From: Limosilactobacillus caviae
Lineage (GTDB): Bacteria > Bacillota > Bacilli > Lactobacillales > Lactobacillaceae
DNA: 64,000 bases
NCBI RefSeq assembly: GCF_014635905.1
Contig: NZ_BMDS01000001.1
Location: forward strand, 496,001 to 560,000
Direction: 5' to 3'
Both the position numbers and the translations under genes were made by a program. The notes under the pieces were generated by a model. It made no database searches. It was not told where the DNA came from and saw nothing but the letters and a program-made list of their open reading frames with translations. This document shows positions 1-7,999 of this stretch, in pieces; within the stretch, counting starts at the first letter, position 1, and each line of letters starts with the position of its first letter.

Positions 1-455
1 CAGCCTGAAGAAAACGCTGCTTGTAGCTGTGCAATAACTTTTGTTGGGTTTGCGCCAACAGTATCGCTTTTATTAATAAAGATAAAGACAGGCACCTGGT
101 AACGCTCTAAAAGCTGCCAGAGAGTAAGTGTATATCCTTGAATACCGTCGCTGGCAGAAACCACTAGAATGGCGTAATCAAGAACCGGCAAAACTTGTTC
201 TGTTTGGCTGGCAAAGTCGACGTGTCCGGGAGTATCTAGCAATGTTAAATTAATATTTTGATACTTTAGTTCTGCTTGGTGGGTGAACAAGGTGATACCG
301 CGTTGCTTCTCTAATGCATCGGGATCGAGGAAAGCATCACCGTTATCTACTCGTCCTAGTTTTCTAATTGCTCCGGTTTCATACATAAGCGCTTCAGTAA
401 GAGTGGTTTTACCAGCGTCAACGTGAGCGACAATCCCGGTTACAATTTTCTTCAC
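1..455 (-). CDS. TetM/EF-G-like translational GTPase (3' part outside window)
   Basis: Only the N-terminal 151 residues are inside the window; the gene continues past position 1. The translation shows a translation-factor G domain: P-loop AHVDAGKTT (G1), the RGIT element (G2), DTPGHVDF (G3) and NKSD (G4). The spacing and wording resemble ribosomal-protection proteins of the TetM/TetO type more than housekeeping EF-G. The GTG start at 455 is preceded by AGGTGA at a five-base distance, and this site overlaps the stop of the upstream universal stress gene, so the two are probably co-transcribed. Members of this family free stalled or drug-blocked ribosomes. Many lactobacilli carry such a chromosomal gene, and resistance cannot be inferred from this fragment. 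Confidence 0.85.
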   Translation of the reverse strand, partial: MKKIVTGIVAHVDAGKTTLTEALMYETGAIRKLGRVDNGDAFLDPDALEKQRGITLFTHQAELKYQNINLTLLDTPGHVDFASQTEQVLPVLDYAILVVSASDGIQGYTLTLWQLLERYQVPVFIFINKSDTVGANPTKVIAQLQAAFSSG

Positions 456-464
456 AGTGGTCAC

Positions 465-935
465 CTAGTTAGCAGCGTGATCATTTTTGCGCACGACGAG
501 GACGTCACACTTAGCCATTCGACTGACATAGTGGGTTACTGAACCAAGGACAAAGCGTTCGATCCCAGAAACACCAGTTGCACCAAGGACGATTAAATCG
601 GTATTATGGTCAGCAGGGAATTCGTGGGCAATGACACGCTTAGGATTGCCAAAACGAATGTGGACATTAACATCTTTAACACCAGCATCAACCGCTTGCT
701 TTTTTAAGTCATCCAAGCGTTCTTTTGTCATTTTAACGATATTATATGTCTCTTCATTACTAAGGGCAGCGTTACTGTATCCATCGGTTAATTGAGTAAC
801 CTGAACAATTCGTAAAATATCAAGGCTTGCCTGGTTACGTAAAGCTGAATCGATGGCACTTTCTAAAACGTTGCTTGTGACTTTTGAGCCATCAACAGCG
901 ACAAGAATATGCTTGTATTGGTAATTGTCTGTCAT
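465..935 (-). CDS. Universal stress protein, UspA family
   Basis: A 156-residue single Usp domain. The C-terminal half carries the ATP-binding signature G-2X-G-9X-G-S (GATG, nine residues, then GS), so this is likely an ATP-binding Usp. The N-terminal beta strand HILVAVDGS is also typical. A strong GGAGGTG ribosome site precedes the ATG. The gene ends ten bases before the start of the translational GTPase, suggesting a two-gene operon. Usp proteins are cytosolic stress-tolerance factors; the specific role is unknown. It diverges from lplA across a 200-base spacer. Confidence 0.93.
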   Translation of the reverse strand: MTDNYQYKHILVAVDGSKVTSNVLESAIDSALRNQASLDILRIVQVTQLTDGYSNAALSNEETYNIVKMTKERLDDLKKQAVDAGVKDVNVHIRFGNPKRVIAHEFPADHNTDLIVLGATGVSGIERFVLGSVTHYVSRMAKCDVLVVRKNDHAAN

Positions 936-1033
936 AAATAGACACCTCCGAAAGTTTATACCTTTATTATAAATGGTTTTTATAATAAAAAGCTGAAAAA
1001 AGGAAAGGATTTTTTACTTTGTTAACAAAACAT

Positions 1034-1047
1034 TGCAAACGCTTACC
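1034..1047 (+). promoter_or_regulatory. Putative cre (CcpA) site upstream of lplA
   Basis: TGCAAACGCTTACC closely matches the catabolite-responsive element consensus TGWAARCGYTWNCW. It lies about 90 bases upstream of the lplA start and about 100 bases upstream of the divergent usp start, so it could act on either gene. No convincing -35/-10 pair was located, so the effect (repression or activation) cannot be assigned. Confidence 0.4.
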
Positions 1048-1137
1048 AAAAGACGTAAACTACATTTGGATGACTAAATGACAAAATTATATTTTTAGTC
1101 TATTATTGTTGATGTTTTCACAAGAGGAGTGCTTATT

Positions 1138-2151
1138 ATGCGTTATGTTTCGATGACTTCCCATAATATTGGGATGAACTTGGCTACTGAACAGTATTTG
1201 ATGAACAATAAGGATTTTGGGAAAGAACCGTTAGTGCTATTCTATTATGAAGAGCCATGTATCATTGTCGGCCGAAATCAAAATACCCTTGAAGAGATAA
1301 ACCATGACTATGTTAAAGAACATAATATCCGTGTAACTCGCCGGTTATCCGGTGGTGGGGCCGTTTACCAAGATTTGGGTAACCTTTGTTTTAGTTTTGT
1401 GGTACCAAGCGACAGTGAAGAATTTGGTGATTTCAAATCATTTACGCAACCGATTGTCGATGTTCTCCATCAAATGGGAGCCACGAGTGCAGAAGTTAGT
1501 GGCCGTAACGATATTTTGGTTGACGGTAAAAAGTTTTCTGGCAATGCGATGTACTCTCGTAATGGTAAGACGTTCTCGCACGGGACTTTAATGCTTGACG
1601 TGGATCTTAGCGTGGTTGCTGATGCACTTCATGTTGCAAAAGATAAGATTGCTTCTAAAGGAATAAAGTCGGTTCGTTCACGGGTTACCAATTTACGACC
1701 ATATTTAGATGAAAAATACCAAAATATTGATGTTCCAACATTTAGGGATGAATTATTAAAAGGGCTTTTCCATGTTGACAACCTCGATGAAATAAAGGAT
1801 AAGCAGTATATAGTTACTCCAGAAGATCAAAAAGAGATCGATAAGATTTATGAGCAATACTACAATAATTGGGATTGGGTCTACGGAAAATCACCAGAAT
1901 TCACTATTAAGAGACGTAAACACTTTGACATGGGAACGATTGACGCCAGATTTGATATTGAAAATGGTGTAATTAAGAATGTTAAATTTTATGGAGACTT
2001 TTTCGGTCCACAAGATATTAATAAACTAGCAGAAAAACTTCAAGGAGTTAAGTATGATCATGATGCAATTGCAAAGGTACTTGAAGAAGAAGGAACTCAA
2101 CAATATATTACGGGAATTCCAACTGCTGAAGTAGCAGATTTGCTTGCATAA
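1138..2151 (+). CDS. lplA: Lipoate-protein ligase A
   Basis: A 337-residue ligase of the BPL_LplA_LipB fold followed by the lipoate ligase C-terminal domain (from about residue 250). It activates free lipoate with ATP and attaches it to lysines of E2 subunits (pyruvate and related dehydrogenases) or GcvH. The hallmark RR-x-SGGGAVY-x-D-x-GN stands near residues 70-85, and GRNDILVDGKKFSGNA provides the conserved lysine region. I chose ATG 1138 over an in-frame GTG at 1129 because AGAGGAG at 1123-1129 is well spaced from the former. Monocistronic; downstream genes have a separate leader. Confidence 0.95.
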   Translation: MRYVSMTSHNIGMNLATEQYLMNNKDFGKEPLVLFYYEEPCIIVGRNQNTLEEINHDYVKEHNIRVTRRLSGGGAVYQDLGNLCFSFVVPSDSEEFGDFKSFTQPIVDVLHQMGATSAEVSGRNDILVDGKKFSGNAMYSRNGKTFSHGTLMLDVDLSVVADALHVAKDKIASKGIKSVRSRVTNLRPYLDEKYQNIDVPTFRDELLKGLFHVDNLDEIKDKQYIVTPEDQKEIDKIYEQYYNNWDWVYGKSPEFTIKRRKHFDMGTIDARFDIENGVIKNVKFYGDFFGPQDINKLAEKLQGVKYDHDAIAKVLEEEGTQQYITGIPTAEVADLLA

Positions 2152-2282
2152 TTGAGCTTTTTAACTGAATTTAGTAAAATGAGGAGTGTAATTAAATTGC
2201 ATTCCTTTTTTCATGGGTAAAAGATGCAAGATGTTCGGAAAAAGAGGTTGGAAAGGCAAAATTTCTAATCTTAAAAAGAAAG

Positions 2283-2702
2283 TTGGCAAAGATAGTGAAA
2301 AATAATGAAAAAGTTGTTATTGTAACATCAGTAGCAGCAGTAATTGCATTAGTTTTAGATGCTTTTATGTTTGTTCAACATGGTCATTCGTTGACCTCGT
2401 CATCTGTATGGCCACGTTTGCTGCTCTTTATTATTTTGGCGGTTGTGGTTAATGGATTGTCGTTTTTAAAAATGCGATTTTGTGGATATGCGACAATTTT
2501 AGTAAATCTTTATTTTGCAATTGCCAGTTTAGCGGCTTTTCAAATGGTAAGTCCGCGTGAGAGTGCTTATGGCTTATTTATTCAAGCGCTTAGTATTGTG
2601 GGAATCTTAGTGGGAGCTGCAGGCATTTATTATGGTGCAAAACAGCGGACAGACTACACAAAAGCCAAATTTGAAAAGATGAAGGAGCAAATGAAAAAAT
2701 GA
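2283..2702 (+). CDS. Unknown four-helix membrane protein
   Basis: About 139 residues with four predicted membrane segments (roughly 10-30, 42-60, 66-85 and 100-120) and a lysine-rich C-terminal tail. I recognise no family. The start is uncertain: TTG at 2283 has only a weak purine-rich site, and GTG at 2295 is an alternative. A short basic reading frame (2213-2302) overlaps its 5' end in another frame. The stop overlaps the start of the next gene (ATGA at 2699-2702), indicating translational coupling. Confidence 0.7.
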   Translation: MAKIVKNNEKVVIVTSVAAVIALVLDAFMFVQHGHSLTSSSVWPRLLLFIILAVVVNGLSFLKMRFCGYATILVNLYFAIASLAAFQMVSPRESAYGLFIQALSIVGILVGAAGIYYGAKQRTDYTKAKFEKMKEQMKK

Positions 2703-3157
2703 AGATGTCAGTAACTGATTATTTGTCACAATTGACGAGCGATCAGGTTGTGACAGAACATGTTGAAAAAACAGCTGCTCAATCACAGCAGAAGACAGTA
2801 TTAACAACTGCCGTAAAATTTATGATTGAGCAGCTTGATACTGGACACCTTGGTCAATATCAAATGACGATTAAAATGAAAAAGGGTGATCCAGTAAGTT
2901 TTCGTTTAGAAACAAACCTCATTAATGTACCAATGGATGAGGCAGAGCGCTTAGACGTTAAGTTACTAGATAAAGAAATTGAATATCCGGTTAATCTCTA
3001 CTTAGTAATGGAAAGCGAAGACGTTAATAAGTCAGGATTACGGATTGATGAATTAGCAAATGAAACTGACCAGGGCGGTAAAGTAGCTGATTTAGTTACA
3101 AAGACTCAGGAATGGGTAGCCGAACACCTCGCAGATGTAATGGAAGCGAGAGCGTAA
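2699..3157 (+). CDS. Unknown acidic cytosolic protein
   Basis: 152 residues, acidic, soluble, with no membrane segment or signal peptide and no motif I can name. It starts at an ATG overlapping the stop of the upstream membrane protein by four bases, preceded by AAGGAG inside that gene, so the two products are probably made together. The central strand-rich part (residues 55-105) and helical C-terminus suggest a small alpha/beta fold, but this is only an impression. The function is unknown. Confidence 0.75.
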   Translation: MKMSVTDYLSQLTSDQVVTEHVEKTAAQSQQKTVLTTAVKFMIEQLDTGHLGQYQMTIKMKKGDPVSFRLETNLINVPMDEAERLDVKLLDKEIEYPVNLYLVMESEDVNKSGLRIDELANETDQGGKVADLVTKTQEWVAEHLADVMEARA

Positions 3158-3193
3158 AACTTGCATCGTTTGGTGTAGTATGTTAGATTATAG

Positions 3194-3388
3194 TTTGCGA
3201 TGAGTCGAGAGGTCTGGTAGCGACCCTAAGAGCTACCATTGACATTTTGACAGTGGGACGCATTAACTCACCGGATTGTGAGGCGTTCGGTTATTTTACG
3301 AAGTGGACATCGTAATTAGCCTGAGATAGTATCAATACACCAAAAGAGCGTTATGACATTTAAGTCATGACGCTCTTTTATTTTTTTA
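3194..3388 (+). ncRNA. Candidate structured non-coding RNA with intrinsic terminator
   Basis: The 220-base gene-free stretch after 3157 is rich in pairing. TTGCGATG (3195-3202) pairs with CATCGTAA (3308-3315) and encloses two further hairpins. These are TGGTAGC/GCTACCA (3215-3221 / 3232-3238), and GGACGC/GCGTTC (3256-3261 / 3283-3288) topped by CTCAC/GTGAG (3267-3271 / 3278-3282). An outer pairing TTTGGTGTA/TACACCAAA (3169-3177 / 3336-3344) is also possible. A promoter-like TTGCAT-17-TAGATT sits at 3161-3189 and a strong terminator at 3342-3388. The next gene downstream is on the opposite strand, so this is not an ordinary leader. No known RNA family was recognised. Confidence 0.45.
3342..3388 (+). 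terminator. Rho-independent terminator
   Basis: A long hairpin (AAAGAGCG...CGCTCTTT arms with inner TGAC/GTCA pairs) is followed by a run of Ts on the plus strand. It can end the candidate RNA and, in reverse, the ABC permease gene. Confidence 0.85.
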
Positions 3389-4088
3389 ATTTGTAATAGA
3401 TTAAGATGATGAATGGGAGAATAGTGACAATAAAGGTTACACTGAACATGACTAAATTATTAACTGTAAAGTGATCGATATTTGCATAGATATAGTAGCA
3501 GGGAAAAAGTTTTTGAATTACGGTAAATATTTTTGCAAAGCCGTTGGTTATATAAAAAGAGTTCCAGGGTATTATGAAAAACATAAGAATAAACATGATC
3601 GGTGTTCCGCCTGCGTCAACAGTAGGGGCATCAAAGATTATCCCAATGGTGAAACCAATTACGCTTAAATAAATTCCAAGGACATTAATAAGAAGAATAC
3701 TGAGCAGGTTAATAGCTGTAAACGTAACAGAGCGGAGGCCGGCTGCAAGCAAAATAATAATTGCGGTAATTAGAAAATTAACAATTAGTTGGCTGACTAG
3801 CTGGGTGAGCATGTATCGCCAGATTGAATAGTGGCTAATATGAGACTGTAAAAGATAGAATTGTTTACCACCGCTAATTCGTTTACTAAAGGTAACGATA
3901 GAATTCCCAATAATCCCCATTAGAAGAGCGAGCAATAATAAACCGATTTGATACTTCCCATTATGTGGGACCGTTGGAGCAATGACTTTAATCATAAAGA
4001 GGTACCAAATCCCTGGTAGTAAAATAGTAAATAGTATGAAACGACGGTTACGTAAAACCTGTTTTAATTGAATTGTTGTAATACTCAT
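3378..4088 (-). CDS. ABC-2 type exporter permease
   Basis: About 236 residues with six predicted membrane helices, the size and layout of an ABC-2 exporter permease. It is the membrane half of the exporter whose ATPase is encoded immediately upstream. ATG at 4088 was chosen because TAGGAGC, which overlaps the ATPase stop codon, is correctly placed; a longer frame reaching into the ATPase gene has no support. The substrate is unknown; small single-permease systems of this type often export peptides, drugs or lipids. Confidence 0.85.
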   Translation of the reverse strand: MSITTIQLKQVLRNRRFILFTILLPGIWYLFMIKVIAPTVPHNGKYQIGLLLLALLMGIIGNSIVTFSKRISGGKQFYLLQSHISHYSIWRYMLTQLVSQLIVNFLITAIIILLAAGLRSVTFTAINLLSILLINVLGIYLSVIGFTIGIIFDAPTVDAGGTPIMFILMFFIIPWNSFYITNGFAKIFTVIQKLFPCYYIYANIDHFTVNNLVMFSVTFIVTILPFIILIYYKLKK

Positions 4089-4098
4089 ATGAAAGCTC

Positions 4099-4980
4099 CT
4101 ATTGGTTAGCTTGCCGATACCATTGTTCAATGCTTTGATTATGCTGATGAATCTCTTTAACAGATACATCGTAGCTTATTTGTCCGTCTTTAAGTAATAG
4201 CACTCGGGAAAAGAATTTATCAATTTGGTTGAAATCGTGGGTGATAACCATAATGCTTCCCGTAACTTGATCAATAAACTGCCAAAAGTAATCAATTGAT
4301 TCTAAGTCCATCCCGACAGTCGGTTCATCTAAAATTAATAGTTTTGATTGGCGAAGGGTACTAACGATAAGAGAAAGACGTCGCTTTTGCCCGCCTGAGA
4401 GTTTAGCAACAAGGGTATTCTGCTGGGATTTTAAATTGAACTGTTCGAGGAGACGGTTAATTTTTTCTGAATTATTGACCTTACTAATCTGGGCGGCTAA
4501 AGTAATTTGTTCTTTAACCTTTAATGCAGGAATCAGTAAATCGTTTTGCGGCATAATATTGAGGGAATCTTTCTTGTTGATTTGCCACTCAACAGTACTA
4601 TTAGTTGGCATAAGTGCACCTTCAATAATTTTGACTAAAGTTGTTTTACCAGCACCATTGCTTCCAAGTAGTGCAATTCGTTCATTATTAAAAATGCTAA
4701 GATTGATATCTTTTAGAACAGGAGTATTAAAGGTCATCGCAATGTGATTAAGTTGTAAAATGAGGTTATTGTGATCTGGAATTCCTAAAATTAGGTGGTC
4801 TAAAGATACTTTGAAAATCTTAGCTAATAAAATAAGCTTATCGATACTAGGATCGGCATCACCGTTTTCCCATTTTGAAACTGCTTGCCGGGATACATAG
4901 AGCCGTCTAGCTAGTTCTGTTTGTGATAATTGTTTCTCAGTACGTAGCTTGAGTAATTGCTGAGGAAATATATCTTGCAT
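4099..4980 (-). CDS. XRE regulator fused to ABC transporter ATPase
   Basis: A 293-residue fusion. Residues 8-62 form an XRE/Cro helix-turn-helix (SQTELARRLYVSRQAVSKWENG). Residues 74-285 are an ABC ATPase with Walker A GSNGAGKT (106-113), signature LSGGQ, Walker B LLILDEPT and switch histidine ITHD. The protein can thus both power the downstream permease and bind DNA, possibly its own promoter. Such fusions are known in Lactobacillales but their logic is little studied. The stop overlaps the ribosome site of the permease gene. The start has AAAGGAG upstream. Confidence 0.88.
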   Translation of the reverse strand: MQDIFPQQLLKLRTEKQLSQTELARRLYVSRQAVSKWENGDADPSIDKLILLAKIFKVSLDHLILGIPDHNNLILQLNHIAMTFNTPVLKDINLSIFNNERIALLGSNGAGKTTLVKIIEGALMPTNSTVEWQINKKDSLNIMPQNDLLIPALKVKEQITLAAQISKVNNSEKINRLLEQFNLKSQQNTLVAKLSGGQKRRLSLIVSTLRQSKLLILDEPTVGMDLESIDYFWQFIDQVTGSIMVITHDFNQIDKFFSRVLLLKDGQISYDVSVKEIHQHNQSIEQWYRQANQ

Positions 4981-5109
4981 CGTGAAACTCCTTTGTAAAA
5001 ATCTATATTTAGAATTTAATTGCTGATCCTAAAAAGGTCAATAGAATGCCTAGCAAATAGCGGATGCATAACTTGCTACTATTAGTTGCAGGAATATTTC
5101 CTGGGAAAT

Positions 5110-5145
5110 AAAAAAGTCCAAAGCGAAATAATAACGTTTTGGACT
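5110..5145 (-). terminator. Rho-independent terminator of the MFS gene
   Basis: AGTCCAAA and TTTTGGACT arms enclose a 14-base loop. On the minus strand the stem is followed by TTTTTT, which ends transcription from the MFS pseudogene region. Confidence 0.88.
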
Positions 5146-5157
5146 CGTTTAACTATT

Positions 5158-6336
5158 CTAATAATTACGCATCCCTGTATAGCGGCGACTAAGGATCACG
5201 ACAAGAACCGTGGCAAGAAGCCCGTAAAGAGCACCAACATATCCTAAATTACTCATAGCCGTAAATGTAACAGCCTGAGAAGCCGTAAATGAGCCTAGGG
5301 AAATACCAATATTAGCAAAAATTGAGTTTAGCGAAGAAGCAAGATCAAGTGATTGCGGGTATTGTTTTTCAGCGATGTCAAGGAACATTAACTGGGTAGA
5401 AGAACCATAACAGGAAAAAGCAACACAAAGAATGGCGACAATGATAATTGCACCCCACTTGAATGGTAGGGCTGGGGGGCTGGGCCAAAGATGAGAAATA
5501 AAATAGTCATAGCTGCATATATCCCGCTTAGACGGTGAATACCTCCGCGATCAGCAAGGTAGCCGCCAAATTTGTTACCGATGATGAAGAAAATACCCAT
5601 TCCAAATAAGAGCCAGTTTAACCAAGTATTATCGAATCCCATCTCGTTAGTGATCAATGGCCGAATATAAGTGTAGACAGTATAATCGGCTGCGCAAACA
5701 GCAACAATAAAGCAGACACCAAGAATAATCCGCGAATCCTTAAAGAGGACGAATTGCTTACTAAGTGTACTCTTAAATTGCGGCGTATCACGGGGAACTA
5801 ACCAGATTAAAGCAATAAAGACAATAATCGTGATCCCTGAAATCATCCAAAAACTATCGTGCCAAGTAAGGGTGGTGCTGATAACAGTCCCGATAGGAAT
5901 TCCAATAACCGAGGCAATGCTAAAACCGGCGAAAACCCAGGAGACTAAACTTGCTCTTTTATCACGTGGGGCAACATAACTAGCCATTACGAGAACCATT
6001 GAAATAATTGCTCCGGCAACACTAGCAGTTAGAATTCGTGAAAGCAGCATGGAAATAAAATTGGGGGGCCATTGCTGTCCACGTGTTGCCAATAAAAAAG
6101 ATAACCATGAGGACTAACAAAACGTGGTGTCGTCGCCAACGATTCGCCATTGAAGTAATAATCGGGGTGAAAATGGCATAGACTAAGGCAAATACGGTGA
6201 CAAGCAGCCCTAACTTACCAAGAGAATCATGGTATTCATGGGCAATGTCAGGCAAAACACCAACAATCATATACTCATTACATCCAAGCATAAATGCAAC
6301 AAATACAAAAATAATAGCTTGTAAGCGATATTTCAT
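5158..6336 (-). pseudogene. MFS transporter (DHA1-like) broken by two frameshifts at G6 tracts
   Basis: Three overlapping frames together spell one MFS transporter of about 390 residues (12 helices). The N-terminal part (from 6336) contains LGCNEYMIVGVLPDI and a motif-A region NRWRRHH. The central part follows after the G6 tract near 6063-6068, and the C-terminal part after a second G6 tract near 5475-5480. On the coding strand the first run must lose one C (to C5) to read MAPNFISMLLSR. The second must gain one C (to C7) to read on into LPFKWGAIII. A good GGGAGG site and terminator bracket the gene. It is either a decayed gene, a slippage-switched gene or a base-calling error. Confidence 0.8.
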
Positions 6337-6486
6337 AAAATGTAACCCTCCCTAATAAATCTCAAACTCACCATACTGTAGCAAATTTCTCTGCTTATTT
6401 CTAGAGCATAAACCTTTTAACTTGCTAAAAATGGCAGCTTTAGCGAGAATGTAGGTAGCAGGTTATTTTATTAAGGGGTGTGAAGG

Positions 6487-7899
6487 ATGCTTCAGGAAGT
6501 TCATACTATTTTTCAAACATTTGGTGCGAGTGTAGTAGTTCCGTTAATAATATTTATCATTGCATTATTACTACGAGTAAAACCGAAAACGGCAATGATG
6601 AGTGCTTTCTATGCCGGAGTTGGACTAACCGGATTTACCTGGGTGATCACCGAGTTTACGCCAGTTATTACTAAAGTTGTTCGACAAATGGTAAATAATA
6701 CTGGGATTAAGTTGCCAGTTGTTGATATTGGTTGGGAAGCTGGGTCATTAGCAGCTTTTGGATCGACAGTCGGTTTATCGTTTTTTGTTTTTGGCTTACT
6801 AGTAGAGTTAATCTTATTTGCTGTTGGAGTGACAAAAGTATTTCTTCCTTCTAACATTTGGAATAATTTTGGCTATATGATTTGGGGAACGTTAGCTTTT
6901 TACGCTACTCATAATTATTGGCTATCATTAGGACTTGAGTTTTTCATGCTGCTATATTCTTTGGTATTAGCTGAAATTCAAGCTGATCGATGGTCTGATT
7001 ACTATGGAATTGAGAATACGACTGTTGATGCCCTTCATAATATTGAGCAGGTTGTTCCTGCCATCTTGCTTGACCCGCTCTGGAATTTACTTGGATTTAA
7101 TAAAATCAAGATGACGCCAAAAGATTTTAAGAAGAAACTCGGTGTTTTTGGCGAGCCAATTACAATGGGAATAATCTTAGGTCTGATTTTGGGAATCCTC
7201 GGCAATTTATCATCACTTACAACAATGAAAGCATGGGGACAAATTACAAGTGTCGCAGTTCAACTTGCAGCTGTTATGACAATTTTCCCTTTAATTACTA
7301 AAGTCTTTGCACAGGCGTTTACTCCTTTATCTGCGGCAATTGATGAACAGCAAAAGAAGAAGAAGCATGATAAGCAGAATAACCGTTATGATAAAAAACG
7401 ATGGTTCTTGGCAGTTGACGATGGGGTTGGCTATGGTGAGTCTGCAACATTAATTTCTGGGATTATTCTTATTCCAATTATGGTTTTAATGGCATTTATT
7501 CTCCCAGGAAACAAAACATTACCTGTCGTTGATTTGATTGCGATCCCTTACATGGTTGAGTCCATTGTTGCTATCACACGGGGAAATATTCTTAAAGTTG
7601 TTGCTACAGGGGTTGTTTGGTTTAGTCTTGGACTATATGCTGCTAGTTGGCTGGGACCAATTTATACTGGAGCGGTTGCCCATTATGGTGTTGCTATTCC
7701 AACAGGAGTCGTGATGGTAACTAGTTTTAACTTAGTTGCACGACCGCTAAACGTTTTAGTATTTGCCGCCTTTATTTCAGAAAACCCGCTGTGGATTACG
7801 TTAGCAATTATTATTTATCTTGTTCTATTATTTGGGTTACGCAAGTATCGTCCGCAAATTTGGCGGTACCTTAATAAGATGGCTGCAAAGAATGCTTAG
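6487..7899 (+). CDS. PTS galactitol-type IIC component, orphan
   Basis: A 470-residue polytopic membrane protein of the EIIC-GAT (galactitol/arabitol) family, with characteristic stretches AFYAGVGLTGF near the N-terminus and NLVARPLNVLVF near the C-terminus. A lysine-rich cytoplasmic loop (residues 287-310) sits mid-protein. No IIA or IIB gene is near, so it may borrow partners from elsewhere or act as a secondary carrier. A strong bidirectional terminator follows. The ATG has AAGGGG and GAAGG purine-rich bases just ahead of it. Confidence 0.85.
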   Translation: MLQEVHTIFQTFGASVVVPLIIFIIALLLRVKPKTAMMSAFYAGVGLTGFTWVITEFTPVITKVVRQMVNNTGIKLPVVDIGWEAGSLAAFGSTVGLSFFVFGLLVELILFAVGVTKVFLPSNIWNNFGYMIWGTLAFYATHNYWLSLGLEFFMLLYSLVLAEIQADRWSDYYGIENTTVDALHNIEQVVPAILLDPLWNLLGFNKIKMTPKDFKKKLGVFGEPITMGIILGLILGILGNLSSLTTMKAWGQITSVAVQLAAVMTIFPLITKVFAQAFTPLSAAIDEQQKKKKHDKQNNRYDKKRWFLAVDDGVGYGESATLISGIILIPIMVLMAFILPGNKTLPVVDLIAIPYMVESIVAITRGNILKVVATGVVWFSLGLYAASWLGPIYTGAVAHYGVAIPTGVVMVTSFNLVARPLNVLVFAAFISENPLWITLAIIIYLVLLFGLRKYRPQIWRYLNKMAAKNA

Positions 7900-7954
7900 T
7901 TGTAATGATACTTTACGTACGGGTACTAATAAAAACGTTATAAAGCCAGCATAA

Positions 7955-7987
7955 TAAAAAAGGATTCTTTTTAAGAATCCTTTTTTA
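7955..7987. terminator. Bidirectional terminator
   Basis: AAAAAAGGATTCTT and AAGAATCCTTTTTT form a symmetric hairpin serving both the PTS IIC gene (plus) and the methyltransferase-like gene (minus). Confidence 0.9.
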
Positions 7988-7999
7988 TTATAGAAAAAT

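Noticed and set aside
1-455. Acquired tetracycline resistance gene
   Set aside because: The G domain is TetM-like, but the gene is cut, sits in ordinary chromosomal context beside usp, and has no mobile-element signs; resistance cannot be claimed.
3160-3388. Structured region as 6S RNA, lacto-usp or a T-box leader
   Set aside because: It folds as a branched structure rather than one long bulged hairpin. The usp gene is over 2 kb away on the other strand, and the T-box core is not matched beyond a loose GGGACGC. No gene follows on the same strand.
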